Shown here piece after piece: positions 32,711 through 44,502 of a stretch of DNA of 64,000 nt. Within the stretch, counting starts at the first letter, position 1; the number at the start of each line of letters is the position of its first letter. The notes below the pieces were generated by a model. It was not told the DNA's origin, made no database searches, and saw only the letters and a program-made list of their open reading frames with translations. Both the position numbers and the translations under genes were made by a program. Source of the stretch: Rhizophlyctis rosea (taxonomy: Eukaryota; Chytridiomycota; Chytridiomycetes; Rhizophlyctidales; Rhizophlyctidaceae); assembly GCA_027596075.1 (NCBI GenBank), contig JADGJC010000064.1, positions 16,600 to 80,599 of the forward strand. The letters are read 5' to 3'.

Positions 32711-35392
32711 GTGAGCGAGGGCCAAAGCATGCGCTTTGATATATGCCGCATTGCTTACACGTTCGGTGTGATAGGATTCCAGAAAACGTATCCTTTTGGA
32801 GGGTGTTTTGTACCATTCCTTTTTACGTGCGTTCTTATTGCGGTCAATTTGACGGGGGGCGAACACAATGGTAACTGGCTTTGCGGATCGGGTGGCGAAT
32901 GAGTTGTATTCGTTGGGTTGAATGGTGAGTGAGACTCTTTGTTGAGAATGTCCAATGAAATATAAAAATTCCAATGATGTTGACAATCCCCTTTCAGTGA
33001 CGGACAAATCACTTTTCTTTCTGGCGGAGAAGCTGCCGCAAATGCGTGTACTGCAGAGGTGGTTAATCTGTCGCGGCAGGCCTGAGTGCATTCCCTGAAC
33101 GATGTAGAATACCTAGAGCTCTTCCGCAGCGGGTTTTGGAGGGAAGGTTGTTGGTCGGTTCGTCGCTGTTTGCTGCTGGTACGGCTTTTTTCCTGTTTCG
33201 AACATGCTAAATTCGCTTTCATGTAACTTCCGCTTTCAACCAGCGTGCGGTAACGGTGACACGCACTTTGAGAGCGACGAAGACCTTGGTGATGTCGGGC
33301 TTGGAGGATGGGTGGGCAGCATGCACAGTGACGGCAGAGGAAAAATGCAATCGGGGAAGGAATGAATGGTGGAGGTGGTGGTATGGTTTGTCGATTCCCA
33401 CGGCTACGGCGCATCCATCCACACGACGCAGTCCCCACCTCCCATCCATAACGCATCACCTATGTCCTCCACGATTCGCCTTCCTCACAACCGTAACCTT
33501 GCCGACGCTCCTACCCCGTCCACATCATGTCCTGACGTGGCGAGGCATCCACCACCATCAGAGCTCTCAACAAGCTCCGAACCTTCCACATCGGACGTTT
33601 CCGCCGTGAAGAACTACGTCGATTGGTTCTACTGCCACCGTTTATGCACATACCCGACTTCTACTTCCAAAAACCCCATCGTCCCTCTACCGACCAACCA
33701 CGACTACTTCCCTGACGACAGACGCCTCCAGAAAACCTTCTGGGGATTTCGATCGATGGACTTGCTACGTTACGTACAAAGCTCTCTCCAGCCTTGCGTC
33801 CCGCCTCTTTCGATCACCACCACCACCATCACGATTACCTTCCAACACCATCTCGCACGCGCGTTTGAAGACTAATTACACGTTAGGTTCGCTGGGCTGG
33901 ATCTAGAAATAGGTGGTGGCGGTTCAGTATGGGAAGAACAAGGCCATGCCGTTATCCGAGACGGGCAAGGGGACTTTAGAATATCACTACCCATCGACCA
34001 CATCCGTTTCTCCTTCGCACCACCCGAACTACCTTACAACCACCCACCTACAACCCCACCGCGACCCGCTAGCCCACACCGCCATCTCCATTATAAACCC
34101 ATCCTGATGGACTTATCCATGCAAGTTCGATCCCGTAGCTCCTCCGCCGCCGAATACTACCACGCCGACGTGCTGCTCAAGCTGTACGGCAACAGTAACC
34201 TTTCTCGGCAGTCGCAGCAGCAGGTGTATCCAGCGTTGTGGCGCATGAGGAGAGGTTGCATGGCTTGAAGGCCGGGAGGGGTTTGGGGGATGTGGGTTTG
34301 GAGTCGGTGGTGGGTTGGATGTGGTCGATTTGTTGGGGTGTTGGTATTTCAGGCCGTGGAGAGAGGTGGAGCCGAGTGAATATGTGTGCGACTTTTGGTA
34401 TGTTGAGCTGACCGGCTGTTCGTGTTGCGGCTTTGCACTCTCGATCATTGCTCATTTCAGTCCTCTCGTCCCTCCATCACCAGCGTCCTACTACACTGCA
34501 CGCGTCTCTTCTTGCCTTTTCCTGCAACATACTACCTCCCTCTCGCTCCTCGAACCTGCACGCCCTACTTGCGACCGCAGCATAAACTCTCCACGCATAC
34601 CTGTGTCACCGTCGGAACGGTAGTGGAGGGAAACGGGAGGTTGGGAGGGTTGTGTGGGGTTTTTGAGAGGGATTGGTGGGCGGATTGGTGGGCGGGGGTG
34701 GGGATTTAACGGTGCGGGTATAGTTGAGTGGGTGTGGGATGCGGATTTTGGTGGAGCGGAATTGAGATATGTTGGATATTTAGGTTTAGAGTTGAATATT
34801 GAATGTTCGACGTGAATTGCACTTGCGCTCAGAGGGTTGTATGAAGGGGAAAGAAAGTCAGAGGATGCCCCATCAATCACTGATTAGATCATTAATAACA
34901 CTAAGGCACCAGTCCCACCATGTCACGTAAGCAAGTGGCTTAGACAACCTCATCATGACATCATGATCTTGCGGGTGTGTTTGGGTTTGTTGGTGGGGTG
35001 AAACCGGGAGAGACGGGTGAAGGGAATAGCTAAGCTGCTCCGAATTCTCCGCCTGTGGAGGTGATCCTGGTCGGGCCTAATAGGGGTAATAGCAAGATTA
35101 TCTCTGATCACCGTCACTCTTTGGCTCTAAACTGTCATCGCCACTTTCATCCTGATGATTGATGGGCATTGACAATTACCATACCTACCGCAGTGGGGAG
35201 TGGGGTGTCAGCTGATCGCGTGTGGGTCTGAGAAAATGATATAAGAGGGGGTCGAGAAAGAAGATCCCGTCTCATCTCACTTGCTTATTCTTTTTGCATA
35301 AATCCACATCGACCCACCTATACTATCTAACTGCATATATTAGATCCTCATCTTACATTGAAGCCCCACTAATCCTCCAACAAACTCGCACA
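32711..35392. other. Unresolved stretch, several long unrecognised frames
   Basis: From 33366 to 34107 plus-strand frames of 169 and 64 codons occur. They include DVSAVKNYVDWFYCHRLCTY and, in a shifted frame, GLDLEIGGGGSVWEEQGHAV then IRDGQGDFRISLPIDHIRFS. These look like pieces of one protein broken by frame changes, but I do not recognise it. The flanks (32711-33360 and 34120-35390) show nothing convincing. Confidence 0.3.
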
Positions 35393-35980
35393 ATGATGTC
35401 CCAATCCATGAAATTCCTCCGCAGCACCAGCACTACCACCTCCCGCCTCCTCCGCCCAACATCCTCCCGCTCCTACCATCACAGCACCCCAATCACCATC
35501 CCCCCCGTCACGCACCAATCCTCAACACGCGATCTAGCATCTAAACCCCCCGTCCCCCCACCCCACAAATCCCAACACAACTTCTTCCCACACGTCGCAA
35601 ACGCTGAAGCGGGCGAAACCGCAGCTCCCTCCCCCTCAAACAGATCCCAAAACCCTTCCACGCAACAAGTCAAAAACACCACCCGGAAATCCATCCAAGA
35701 GCTCGATAACCTCTCACCTCGGGAGTTGCGGTCTATGGCAGGGGCAAGGACGGCTGAGCCGCCTACGCCGGCGAAGTTGACGGATCATAGGAGGATTAAT
35801 GAGGAGTTGGTTAAGCCGCAGGCTCAGCAGGCTGGGGGGTCGAGGCAACCGCATAAGGGGTCGGATTCGGTGGAGAGGTTTGCGAAGCCGGGGCAGGTAG
35901 CTAGGAGTACGACGGAGAGGTTGGAGGCGGCGAAGGAGGCTATGCCGGAGGGTGGAGTTAAGCCGGTTAAGCCTTTTTAA
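35393..35980 (+). CDS. Small basic protein with mitochondrial-type N-terminus, unknown
   Basis: Single open exon of about 195 codons starting at tandem Met codons (MMSQSMKFLRSTSTTTSRLL). The N-terminal 35 residues are rich in Ser, Thr and Arg with no acidic residue (RPTSSRSYHHST), fitting a mitochondrial presequence. The body is low-complexity and Pro/Ser/Thr-rich, with one more ordered segment (TTRKSIQELDNLSPRELRSM) and a basic C-terminal half ending VKPVKPF. No family recognised. It is one of very few intact frames in the decayed middle of the window. Confidence 0.55.
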   Translation: MMSQSMKFLRSTSTTTSRLLRPTSSRSYHHSTPITIPPVTHQSSTRDLASKPPVPPPHKSQHNFFPHVANAEAGETAAPSPSNRSQNPSTQQVKNTTRKSIQELDNLSPRELRSMAGARTAEPPTPAKLTDHRRINEELVKPQAQQAGGSRQPHKGSDSVERFAKPGQVARSTTERLEAAKEAMPEGGVKPVKPF

Positions 35981-38872
35981 GGAAGATTGGAGGTGTGGGG
36001 GGAAACTGGCGCTGTATAGCATAGAGTCATCTTGTCTCTTAATATGATTAGGAACAAGATCATAAGATCTTACGTTCTGCACATTTTCTTTGCATTTGTT
36101 GATATTTTGATTCTGAGCATAGTTAATCAATATTTTTGCATGAAGTGGCTGGACTTGAAGGCGAATGGTTATAATAGATCCGCGCCCCACGACGCTTTTC
36201 TGGTCCTGCAGATGGCAAACGCAAAGAGGCTGGGACTTTTCACCCAATCTGCCCCACCACCTTTGACATTGAAACCATCCTCGTCCCTTTTATGTGTATG
36301 GTGTCTTGGCATTAAGGTCAACCACTAACCACGCTCGATGTCTTCATGCTGAGCATGCACGTCATCTGATCTTTTTTATGTTTCGACAACGAATTCGGGA
36401 CGTCAGCCTCTGCATTGTGCAGTGGCTTTGTCTGAGTCTTGATGGACTTCATGTAGGAAATATGTTCTTTTCAGAAGACAGCAGTCCCTCTTGTATGACA
36501 ACACGATGAATCCCAAAAGTGCTCAGGGTGACAAGACCCGAGAAGTTTTCGTCGTTTAACACTGCTCCTCCGACCGAAGGAGACGTCCGACCCTGCGCCC
36601 TCAACTACATATATCATCTCCATCGAAACTAAAAGAACAATTAGCATTGACCCAGCTAATATGAGGATGCATCCGTTGTGGTTTGATATGAACATTTTGA
36701 TTGTGCCGACAGCATATGGAGGTCAAGCTGAGCCAAATGTAAATCTCCGTGGAAGGGACATCGGGTGCAGCGATAGCTATGCTGGACGACATTCAATGTT
36801 GATTGATCCCCACACGTGAACCATCTGCACTACTGCCGTTGCACCGTGTGATCTCTCATCTGCGTTAGTACCATTGCGGTTTGGTGTGACCATCAACTTC
36901 GTGGCATGCTTTCGTGCTTCGCTGGAAGCGGTCAATTCTTTTCCCGGATAAAAAGCACTCCTCCATCCTTCCGCGCCTCCGAAGATCATGTTCAGTATTT
37001 TCAACCTAAATCAGTCCTTTCGGGATGCCTGTAAGAACATCACTCAGATCCATTGGACACTCCTATATAGTGACCGGAATCTCCATTGTAGATGGGCGTG
37101 TGGGCACTTCCATCATCGCCATCGTCCATAATTGGGCGCGCCGAAGCCCTCCAGCGCAGGTAGCGGTACGGATTAACGGAATGAGCGGCAATCCCCACTG
37201 TGTGGATAGACTCACCGCGTTCTTGTAGCATCAAAGATCCGGGACGTGCATCATACTTTTTCGCATCAAAAAACATTCTCAACCACTGGACGAGGGTAAA
37301 AGGAACAAAGGGAGGTGAAAATGTTCACAAACACTCGATGGCACAGCCACTGGACACTTTGATTTCTAGACAGAAACACGTTGTCTAAGCCACACCCGAC
37401 TTCTCAATTTCACAACCATTTGCAAACAACTTCAATTGCAACAAGTGCCGTGCCTGATAAGTACATTTGCACCATCTTGACCTCCGTCTCGCCCGAGTGA
37501 GGAGCATCCATTTCCATACCATATTGATCTATGAAGAAATTGGAGGGCCATCGGTAATCCGCAGCCAGTCTCTTCCAACGCTAAAACATTTGAGTCAACG
37601 TGCCGCCTTTAGTCGCGCATCCATGCAGAGGTCCATGTCACTCATTGCACGCAACTTTAGAACTTACATAAACCAAAGTTGCTGTGGAAGCATGAAAGCC
37701 ACCAGACTTTGTTTGGGTGCCGTCAATGGCCTCGATTGAACACATCCGATACATTATTGCCGTCTTGGGTACTGTCACGTGATACTGGATAGTCACTCGG
37801 GGCACCTTCTCTTCAATCGTGTGGAACCGAAGCAAAAAGTAAGTATAACTCCTGCCGCCCAAAAACTCCACTCTGCGCAAAACAGCGTCAGTTTCATTTG
37901 ATGGATGCGTTGATGTTGCAAATTGGACTTGTGAACAATATTCTTCGAGAAGTGACTGGATTTTGGGACTATGTGCAGTGTACAATGTTCAATAACAAAT
38001 GTGATGCAATCAAGAATGAAGCGCATTTTGTAGAACCCGCGAAGCGTGTCTGTTCCAGTTGTTGCTCACGATTTCGATATCTTTTGGATGAGAATGGACA
38101 AGCAGGAAGAGGGAATGCGGGAACGGTGTGGGCGGGAACATGGGACGTCCAGAGGTTGCGCTCGGTAGTTTTCGTACTCTTCCAAAGACATAGCGTCAGG
38201 TCGGTCAAGGTTGACGCGAGAAGGCACGCAGTTGTTGACGAATTTGGCTTCCCAGTGAGTGGTCATCTCAAGGTCAACAGTCGTCGCACCAGGAAAATTA
38301 GGAGGGGCGCAAAAGGGCTTGATGACGCCGAGGTTCAGTTGAAGATCTTCGAGGTCTTGGACTTTTGCTGTTGGGGCGACGGATGATGTTAAACTCGTCG
38401 CATGCCCAATCTTGTGTGGCGACTTGGAGGTAGTGTTTGCCAATCTGCTAGCAGAGACACCAAGTAGGATGAGGTTGCCATCGTGGTAAAGTTTATTGGT
38501 CTTGCCTTCGGGCATTCATTTGGGGCCGGGGGTAGGTTTACCGGCGATGGCAGCGGCCATGGCGGTGTCGTCTTCCATCTCGATGTCGTCCATGTCGGCC
38601 GTCGCTGGAGCCGCAACGAGCGACGCGCTTGGCAGCAGGACCTGCAGTGGTTATGGATAACGCCATCAAAACTCGTAGATCAGACTCAATATCTGTCACG
38701 GAACATTCATTGAATGACTTGATGGATACTCTCACCTTGAAGAGCTGTATTATCGCAATATTTATTGTCTTGACCCCTGCTCGCAGAAGTCGCTCTTGAG
38801 GCCTCCCTGTTTCCAATTATTCATTACTTTCTGCGCTGTAAATGACATAGTTCGAGATGCCTTCACCTAAAC
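35981..38872. other. Unresolved stretch with minus-strand coding-like pieces
   Basis: Minus-strand frames at 38066-38515 (DLEDLQLNLGVIKPFCAPPN, then ATTVDLEMTTHWEAKFVNN), 37638-37985 (LRRVEFLGGRSYTYFLLRFH, then TIEEKVPRVTIQYHVTVPK) and 37040-37282 look like exons of one gene by their amino-acid quality. The upstream part may start near 38,800 with an acidic stretch (MDDIEMEDDTAMAAAIAG). Frames do not join cleanly with GT-AG introns. I cannot name the family. 35981-37000 shows nothing. Confidence 0.3.
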
Positions 38873-39188
38873 ATGCAGACCAAGATTGATGGGAAGGATA
38901 TCGAAGAAAAGGGGAGCGATAGGCGATGGATATTGTCGAAACCATCGGTGTGGAGGCGGGGTTGCAATGACGATGTCCGAATCACAGATATGGAAGTTAT
39001 GGACCACGGGTGTCAGGAGGGCCACTCACAGCTTGCTCCCATTGATGAAGCACGGACAGTTCCAAAAATGACTTTAACACCCTCAACCTCCTCAACATTC
39101 TCATCCTCTTCCGGTCCCATATCTCACGCCTCTCCCACTTCTAAGCAACCCCGTCCCCACACCGGCATCCGGCGGAACATCACCACCG

Positions 39189-39430
39189 CACTTTGACGTC
39201 ATTCTGATGGACAATGGAATGCAGCGCATAAGGGGGCAGGAGTGCGTGGCGGAGCTTCAAAAAAGAGCAGTTATTACGCCTGTGGTGGGGATTACGGGAA
39301 TTGCGTTGAAGGAGGATGAAGTTCAATGAGGGCGGGAGCGAATTTGGTTATTTCGAAGCCGTTGGCGAAGGGGAAGTTGAAAAGGACTTTGAGGTTGATT
39401 CTGGTGGGGATGAGGAACCCCGGGTGGGGG
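39189..39430 (+). pseudogene. Response-regulator receiver-domain fragment
   Basis: Encodes the C-terminal two thirds of a REC domain: HFDVILMDNGMQRIRGQECV with the phospho-acceptor Asp (LMD), then AVITPVVGITGIALKEDE with the conserved Thr-type position (GITG), and, after a frame change near 39318, MRAGANLVISKPLAKGKLKR with the conserved Lys (SKPL). This arrangement is that of fungal hybrid histidine kinases. No histidine-kinase core is visible upstream, and the N gap with G/C runs follows at once, so the fragment may be truncated by assembly. Confidence 0.7.
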
Positions 39431-39461
39431 GCTACACGGCATGGGAGGCCGTGCAAGGGCC

Positions 39462-39584
39462 GGGGGGGGGGGGGGGGGGGATACCCCTAAAAGTTTNNNN
39501 NNNNNNGCGCGGGCCGCCCCCCCCCCCCCCGGGGGCCGCACCCCCCCCCCCCCCCCCCGCCCCCGCGGGCGGGGGGGGGGGGGC
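39462..39584. other. Assembly gap with G and C homopolymers
   Basis: A 19-G run (39462-39480), 10 Ns (39497-39506), then long C and G runs up to 39584. This is typical of poor-quality read ends or amplification artefacts, not biology. Sequence on the two sides may not be contiguous in the genome. Confidence 0.9.
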
Positions 39585-39988
39585 GCGGCCTACCCCTTCA
39601 CGTTTCGAGTTGCTCAAACTAAGCAGGTTCCACTGTGACGTATTCCCTAAAATCGGATCGCTGAACTTTGCACGTGCTATTAATTTGTGTCTGATCATGC
39701 AAAACATCGTGGAGGAACATAGAATGAACGACTATTTCATCACGGTCCTGCCGAGCGTTCAACGACTTTGTCGTCCAAGCTGAAAGCCTCCAGGATTGAC
39801 AGTTCTCACCCACCTCGACTTGGCAATCCGTCAATCTAATAATGCGGATGTAATGAATTCAAGATTTCCATACATGCAAGTATTCTGTGCATCATGCTTT
39901 TCATCCCATGGTTTGAGGTGTGGTGCACGAAAATTCGCAAAGGAACAGCAAGAAGAACTGAAGATGATGCAAATGCAAGACTATGAGA

Positions 39989-40711
39989 TGCAAATATGAG
40001 TTCTGTTGGATTTGCCAGGGGCCGTGGAAGAAGCATGGGACGCAGTGGTATAACTGCAATCGGTTTGATGAGAAGAGCAGCAATGATGCTGGGGATAGTC
40101 AGGCAAAGTCGAGGGCGGCGTTGGAACGGTATTTGCATGTAAGTGTCTGATTGCTGGGATAGGGTTGATGCACTTCATGAGTTTGGTGTTAAAGGGGGGG
40201 TTTTGCGACGATCTCGATCGACATCTCTTTCTGCATCATCGATCACTGACTGATACTGTTCGACCATTCTTTTCGAACTCAGTACTACAAGCGCTACGCC
40301 AACCACGAACAATCCGCCAAACTCGACAAAGACCTCTACGAAAAGACCGAAAAGAAAATGGAAGAAATGCAACTCAGCTCCAAGCTCTCCGGGATCGAAG
40401 TCCAGTTCGTCAAGAAATCCGTTGAAGTCCTCCTCGACGCGCGGACGATCCTCAAATGGACGTACCCGTTCGCGTACTACCTCAACCGGGACAACGTAAC
40501 TGCGATTTTCGAGGACAATCAGCGGGATTTGGAGATGGCGGTTGAGACTTTGAGCGAGTTGTTGGAGAAGCCTATTGATTCGGAGGGGGTTTGGGAGTGG
40601 AGGAGGGACGCAGTGGAGGGTGTTGGGTGTGTGTGTAGGAGGCTGGAGAGTTTGTGGGGGGTTGTTGAGAGGGGGTTTGAGGGGGGGCGGTGGAAATATA
40701 CGTTATGGTGA
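39989..40711 (+). pseudogene. ARI1: Ariadne-1-type RBR E3 ligase, C-terminal part only
   Basis: Two clean exons (39989-40138 and 40283-40711). The first gives CKYEFCWICQGPWKKHGTQW then YNCNRFDEK, the end of RING2 in an RBR ubiquitin ligase. The second gives the Ariadne domain: YYKRYANHEQSAKLDKDLYE, KTEKKMEEMQLSSKLSGIEV, LKWTYPFAYYLNRDNVTAIF, EDNQRDLEMAVETLSELLE. The normal stop is present. Upstream, where the rest of RING2 should be, a degenerate stretch (about 39925-39988) contains two stop codons, and RING1 and IBR are absent, as is the catalytic part of RING2. As read, it cannot be an active ligase. Confidence 0.75.
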
Positions 40712-40977
40712 TGGCGAGTGAAGCTCCGGTCATGGCGAAGAGCTAGATAGGCAATGTGGGACGGTGGGTGGAATGGAAGTGATAAGGAGAGGTGGGATTG
40801 GTAGAGCATGTACATAGCTCTTTGCACAATTGCAGAATACACACCGCACATCTTCGCACATCTTGCACAATATGACTTTGCGTACCATATCTGATGTGAG
40901 GTTTTCATCGGTGCGTCGCCGATAATCTCATTGCAGGAGCTTCATTCAGGAGGTCTCATGTATGATGGTCGATTCGA

Positions 40978-42754
40978 TCACCTTCCCATTCTTCCCCTCC
41001 TCCTGTAACATTCAGGCAACCCCCAAATGGCCCCAACCTCGAACATAAAAGGCTCAGTCTTAAGGGCACTTACCACTGTCGCAACACGGCCGAATAGATA
41101 CCTCCACTGCCCACTCCACCCACCAACACCAATCCCATGCTCCACTCCCACCAACCCCATCGAACTCTCATTCCTCATTCCTCTGATGCCCGTAACCCCC
41201 TCCTCTACCACTACTACCACCACCACCAAGACCCGACACCACCCCACCACTTCCATAACCCTGGGCAAAGCCCTTAAACTCCCCAACCGACCCCACAACC
41301 CCTGCTTCAAAGGCGAATGCGCCAAACTAGGTCCCATCACTCCCCCACCCGCTCCCGACCGATTAATTGATCCGAACCTTTCTCCCTACCCAGATCATAA
41401 GTTAGGGCCGTGGCGGTTGCTGCTATTGCTCCACTGCTGTCCATGCTGCGGAAGCAGCCGCGACTGGGTCATTCCCACACCACCATACACCATCGGGCCC
41501 GGGCTCTGTCGTTCGTTCCCCGGTCCCGGTCCCCGTCCCTGCACACTCGGCAACGACCTCCCAACCGCATAACCCCCAACACATCCCTGCTGCTGTGCCT
41601 GATACCCCACTCCTCACGCCCGGTCAAAAGTGTCATCCCATTGATGTTCTTTGACTTGCTCAAACGTATTCACTATGCTTGATATGATGGAATTTCTTTG
41701 GTTAGATGGTTGGACTCCACATCTAACATGCCACACCAGGCTGATGTTCGGTTGAGTAGTGTATATTGTTTTAAGTACTGTTGAGCGTTTCAGTTTGATA
41801 TGGATGGTTATTGTCTGAAGATTTATGTGCATGATGACGTATATATTTCTGGAAGGAGTCTTTGCTGTTCATCTAAATTTTCCGTCCTCTTCTGCATCTT
41901 GCTGGAGTCACGGAGGGTGTGAAGTTGCCTGAGAAATTGATGGCGTTGGCGATCGTATTCTGTAGAAAGAATTTCGTAAAACGGCATCGCACCAACTCGG
42001 CTTGAAGGAGCGCTTTCACACCCGGACACCATTCTGTTTCAACACCTCCATCGCCTCGAGCTCCTCTATGTACTTTGCGCGACTTCTTCACGTTGACGCT
42101 CGGTAATTCGCTAGCGAAGAAATGGTGAGATTAGTGCTCTGCCGTCATGTTGTTTCAAAATTTGTAAGTGGCACAGCAGGAATTGATCCTAACTACCTTC
42201 CGGTCTCTAGTTTTTGGACAATGTATGAAGTGCCGTGGGAATCACTTCCCATTTCTTCTTGGCGACCTCGTCTGCATTGGCTTCTTTGAAGAAATTGCAG
42301 GAGAGGCGGGAGCGCGAATGGTGCGGCTTGCGGTGTTGTTTCTAAGGTTGGGGAGCTGTGTTTGGGAAGGGTTGTGTCGCGGATGGAGGATGTGGGTGTG
42401 CGCTTGCAGTGATTTGGGGACCACCGTTCCCTTCGTTGGTGGAAATATATATGGACAGATGGCACGTGGAGGATGGAGGATGTAGTGCTGCGGAAGAAGG
42501 GCATTTGCTGTCGTTTTCTCCTCATGGAGCTGGATCGCTATTTCGTGGGTGCTGAAATTGTCTGGATGTCTTTCCCACTTTTCGTGGTGGGCGGGAGTGG
42601 GAGTCGGGGTCTCGGTCTCATGTTCTTCCGACGAGTTGGGTTCTGGGTGGAGGGCTGCTTGGATTTGAAGCGTCGTGTCGATATTTTGTGTTGGAGCCGA
42701 AGGGGGTTCGCTGTTGTATGTTTCTCCCGGGTTAGGATCAACGTTTCGTGACAA
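40978..42754 (-). other. Possible minus-strand gene, unrecognised, low-complexity ends
   Basis: Coding-like minus-strand pieces. 42242-42754 starts MSRNVDPNPGETYNSEPPSA and is Pro/Thr-rich. 41823-42091 has a charged helical stretch (YEILSTEYDRQRHQFLRQLH). 41395-41610 is Gln/Gly/Pro-rich (GPMVYGGVGMTQSRLLPQHG). 41100-41270 contains QGYGSGGVVSGLGGGGSS in one frame. They could be exons of one RNA-binding-type protein. I could not join them, and no domain is recognisable. Confidence 0.3.
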
Positions 42755-43751
42755 GCGATGAGTTTATGTATTGTTATGGAATTCAGGAAATTGCAAATGG
42801 GAACTCAATCTCCCGGCTGACCGCAAGCAAAGTATTGTCCATATTCGGCTAGATTGTGGTCCGTTTACTTGGTCTCATTCTATAACGGGCGGGCTCTTCT
42901 AGGTGGACTTCTCGGAAAAGTCACATGATAGAGAGGACAAGATGGTGGAGCTTGGTAACCTAATCTTTGCTCTGCTTGGAAAACAACAAAGTCCACAATC
43001 TCTTTCTGTGTCGACTGCCGCTGTCAATGCCTGGGATTATGCAAACTGAGCTCAATTAATTACTTAATCCTGCCCATGTTGTAGAAATAGAGAACAACGT
43101 CGAGGAAGTGTATCGGAAGCGTCTGCCAGGGACCCGTGAATGCTTATCAGAGGATGTCAAGCCTTGTGCGGCGAATCCAGATGCCTTGTCAATGTTCTGG
43201 CACTTGAAGTCTTCGAGACGTCCTGGCCACGGTGTGTTGGCGGGTTCTGGCCCTGGCGGTAGGTGCCTTCTTTACTTTGGTGATATTGTAAACAAAGCAG
43301 TGAAGAACTCATCCCGGTGTCAGTTTTCGACGCACTCACACCATTTAACTCAATAGAAAGACCTCTCTCAAACATAATGGGAATATCTGCCTGGGTGGAC
43401 GAAGAGGCAGTCAGGCAAAGTCGTCGCATCGGTGGGGTCGATACTGCTATAGCGTATGTGTTATCATGATATCGGACCCTTATCTTTCACGCTTCTCATG
43501 ATGGCTCGAATCAACAGACCTTATTTTCGCACTCATCTAAACATGAAGTTAATCTACACCCATGATCTCGACACGAAGCCCTATGCGATCTTCATCTTCA
43601 AGTACGGAAGTCGTGGTAAGGCTTTCGTATCATAATGCCCGGCGCAAGCGTCGCTTTTCATGACATCCAAAATCAGAACTACTCCAAGCGTAAAACATCC
43701 TAAAAACTACGGACACGGATCCCATGGACACATAGGTCGTTTTCAAAAGCA
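42755..43751. other. Unresolved stretch with unknown plus-strand exon-like pieces
   Basis: Frames include ALSMFWHLKSSRRPGHGVLA (43180), IERPLSNIMGISAWVDEEAV then RQSRRIGGVDTAIA followed by a good donor (43370-43455), and MKLIYTHDLDTKPYAIFIFK then YGSR (43540-43615). The last is reminiscent of the fungal DUF7918 core. They look like further exon fragments from different genes, but none is secure. Confidence 0.3.
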
Positions 43752-44040
43752 AAGCGTGCTTATAAGGGTGTTGGTCGCCGGTACGCCAACCTTGTGTGCT
43801 GCAGCCCGATATTGATCTCAGCATGCGGTGAGTTGTATTTCCGTTCATGATTCAACACATGGTGCTACCGAAAGGTGTCGTGATTGAAGTGCTAACAGCA
43901 TGCTTTCGTTGACAGTGCTGGTGAGCTCACCAACGAAGAGCTCGAACGCATCGTCACCATCATGCAGAACCATCGCCAGTACAAGATCCCCGACTGGTCC
44001 TCGACAGGCAGAAGCAACCGTAACGGTCAAGATTCATATA
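43752..44040 (+). pseudogene. RPS18: Ribosomal protein S18 (uS13) fragment
   Basis: Two exon remnants around an intron. The first, 43752-43827, gives KRAYKGVGRRYANLVC and, after a frame change, PDIDLSMR up to a splice donor. The second, from 43916, gives [20 protein letters not shown] then QYKIPDW. After TGG one T seems lost, so the expected FLxRQK reads as SSTGRS and a stop follows. The normal C-terminal third (tRNA-contact region) is missing. Introns are retained, so it is not a retro-copy. The encoded pieces are very close to typical uS13. Confidence 0.8.
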
Positions 44041-44130
44041 TTTAGGTGTGTTCAAACACAGAGAAATACAAAACCACCCTTGTGCCATTCGTCGAGTTTC
44101 AACTGACCCAACCATTACAGGTTTGCTGTC

Positions 44131-44492
44131 TCACCACCAGGTGTCATGGTCGGTATGGGTGAAAAGGACTCTTACGTTAGTGCAGAAGCTCAATCCAAGC
44201 GTGGTATCTTGGCCTTGGTATGTAGAAATCGGCAGAATATGTTGTGAAATCGGCGTTGATAAGACTTTTGGGTGATGTTAACATATGTCGCTCTCATAGA
44301 AATACCCCATTGAGCACGGTATCGTTACCAACTGGGAGGACATGGAGAAGATCTGATTCTGGTGGGTTTTCGCTGTGGGTAACATTTTTGAAGAACTTCG
44401 GGAATTGAGAAATTGTTATTGAATCTTTCCTATCCAATTTTCATGTCTTCAGGCACCGCACCGTCTATAACGAACTTCGTGTTGCCCCCAAG
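44131..44492 (+). pseudogene. ACT1: Actin fragment 1 (residues about 38-100)
   Basis: Begins at HQ, then [20 protein letters not shown] and GILAL up to a donor at 44218. The next exon, 44300 onward, gives KYPIEHGIVTNWEDMEKI followed by TGA in place of the invariant Trp codon. The last piece gives HRTVYNELRVAPK and TAG. These are successive, normally contiguous parts of actin subdomain 2. The rest of actin does not follow; ARPC2 sequence starts 10 bp later. Introns are retained, which argues against retrotransposition. Confidence 0.85.
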
Positions 44493-44502
44493 TAGGGGAT
44501 GC

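Noticed and set aside
39462..39584. G- and C-homopolymers as a G-quadruplex or promoter element
   Set aside because: They flank Ns and match the artefact run at 63931-63949. They are best treated as sequencing noise.
43540..43615. A DUF7918 fragment
   Set aside because: Only about 25 residues resemble the family and the frame breaks at once. Kept as a remark, not a call.
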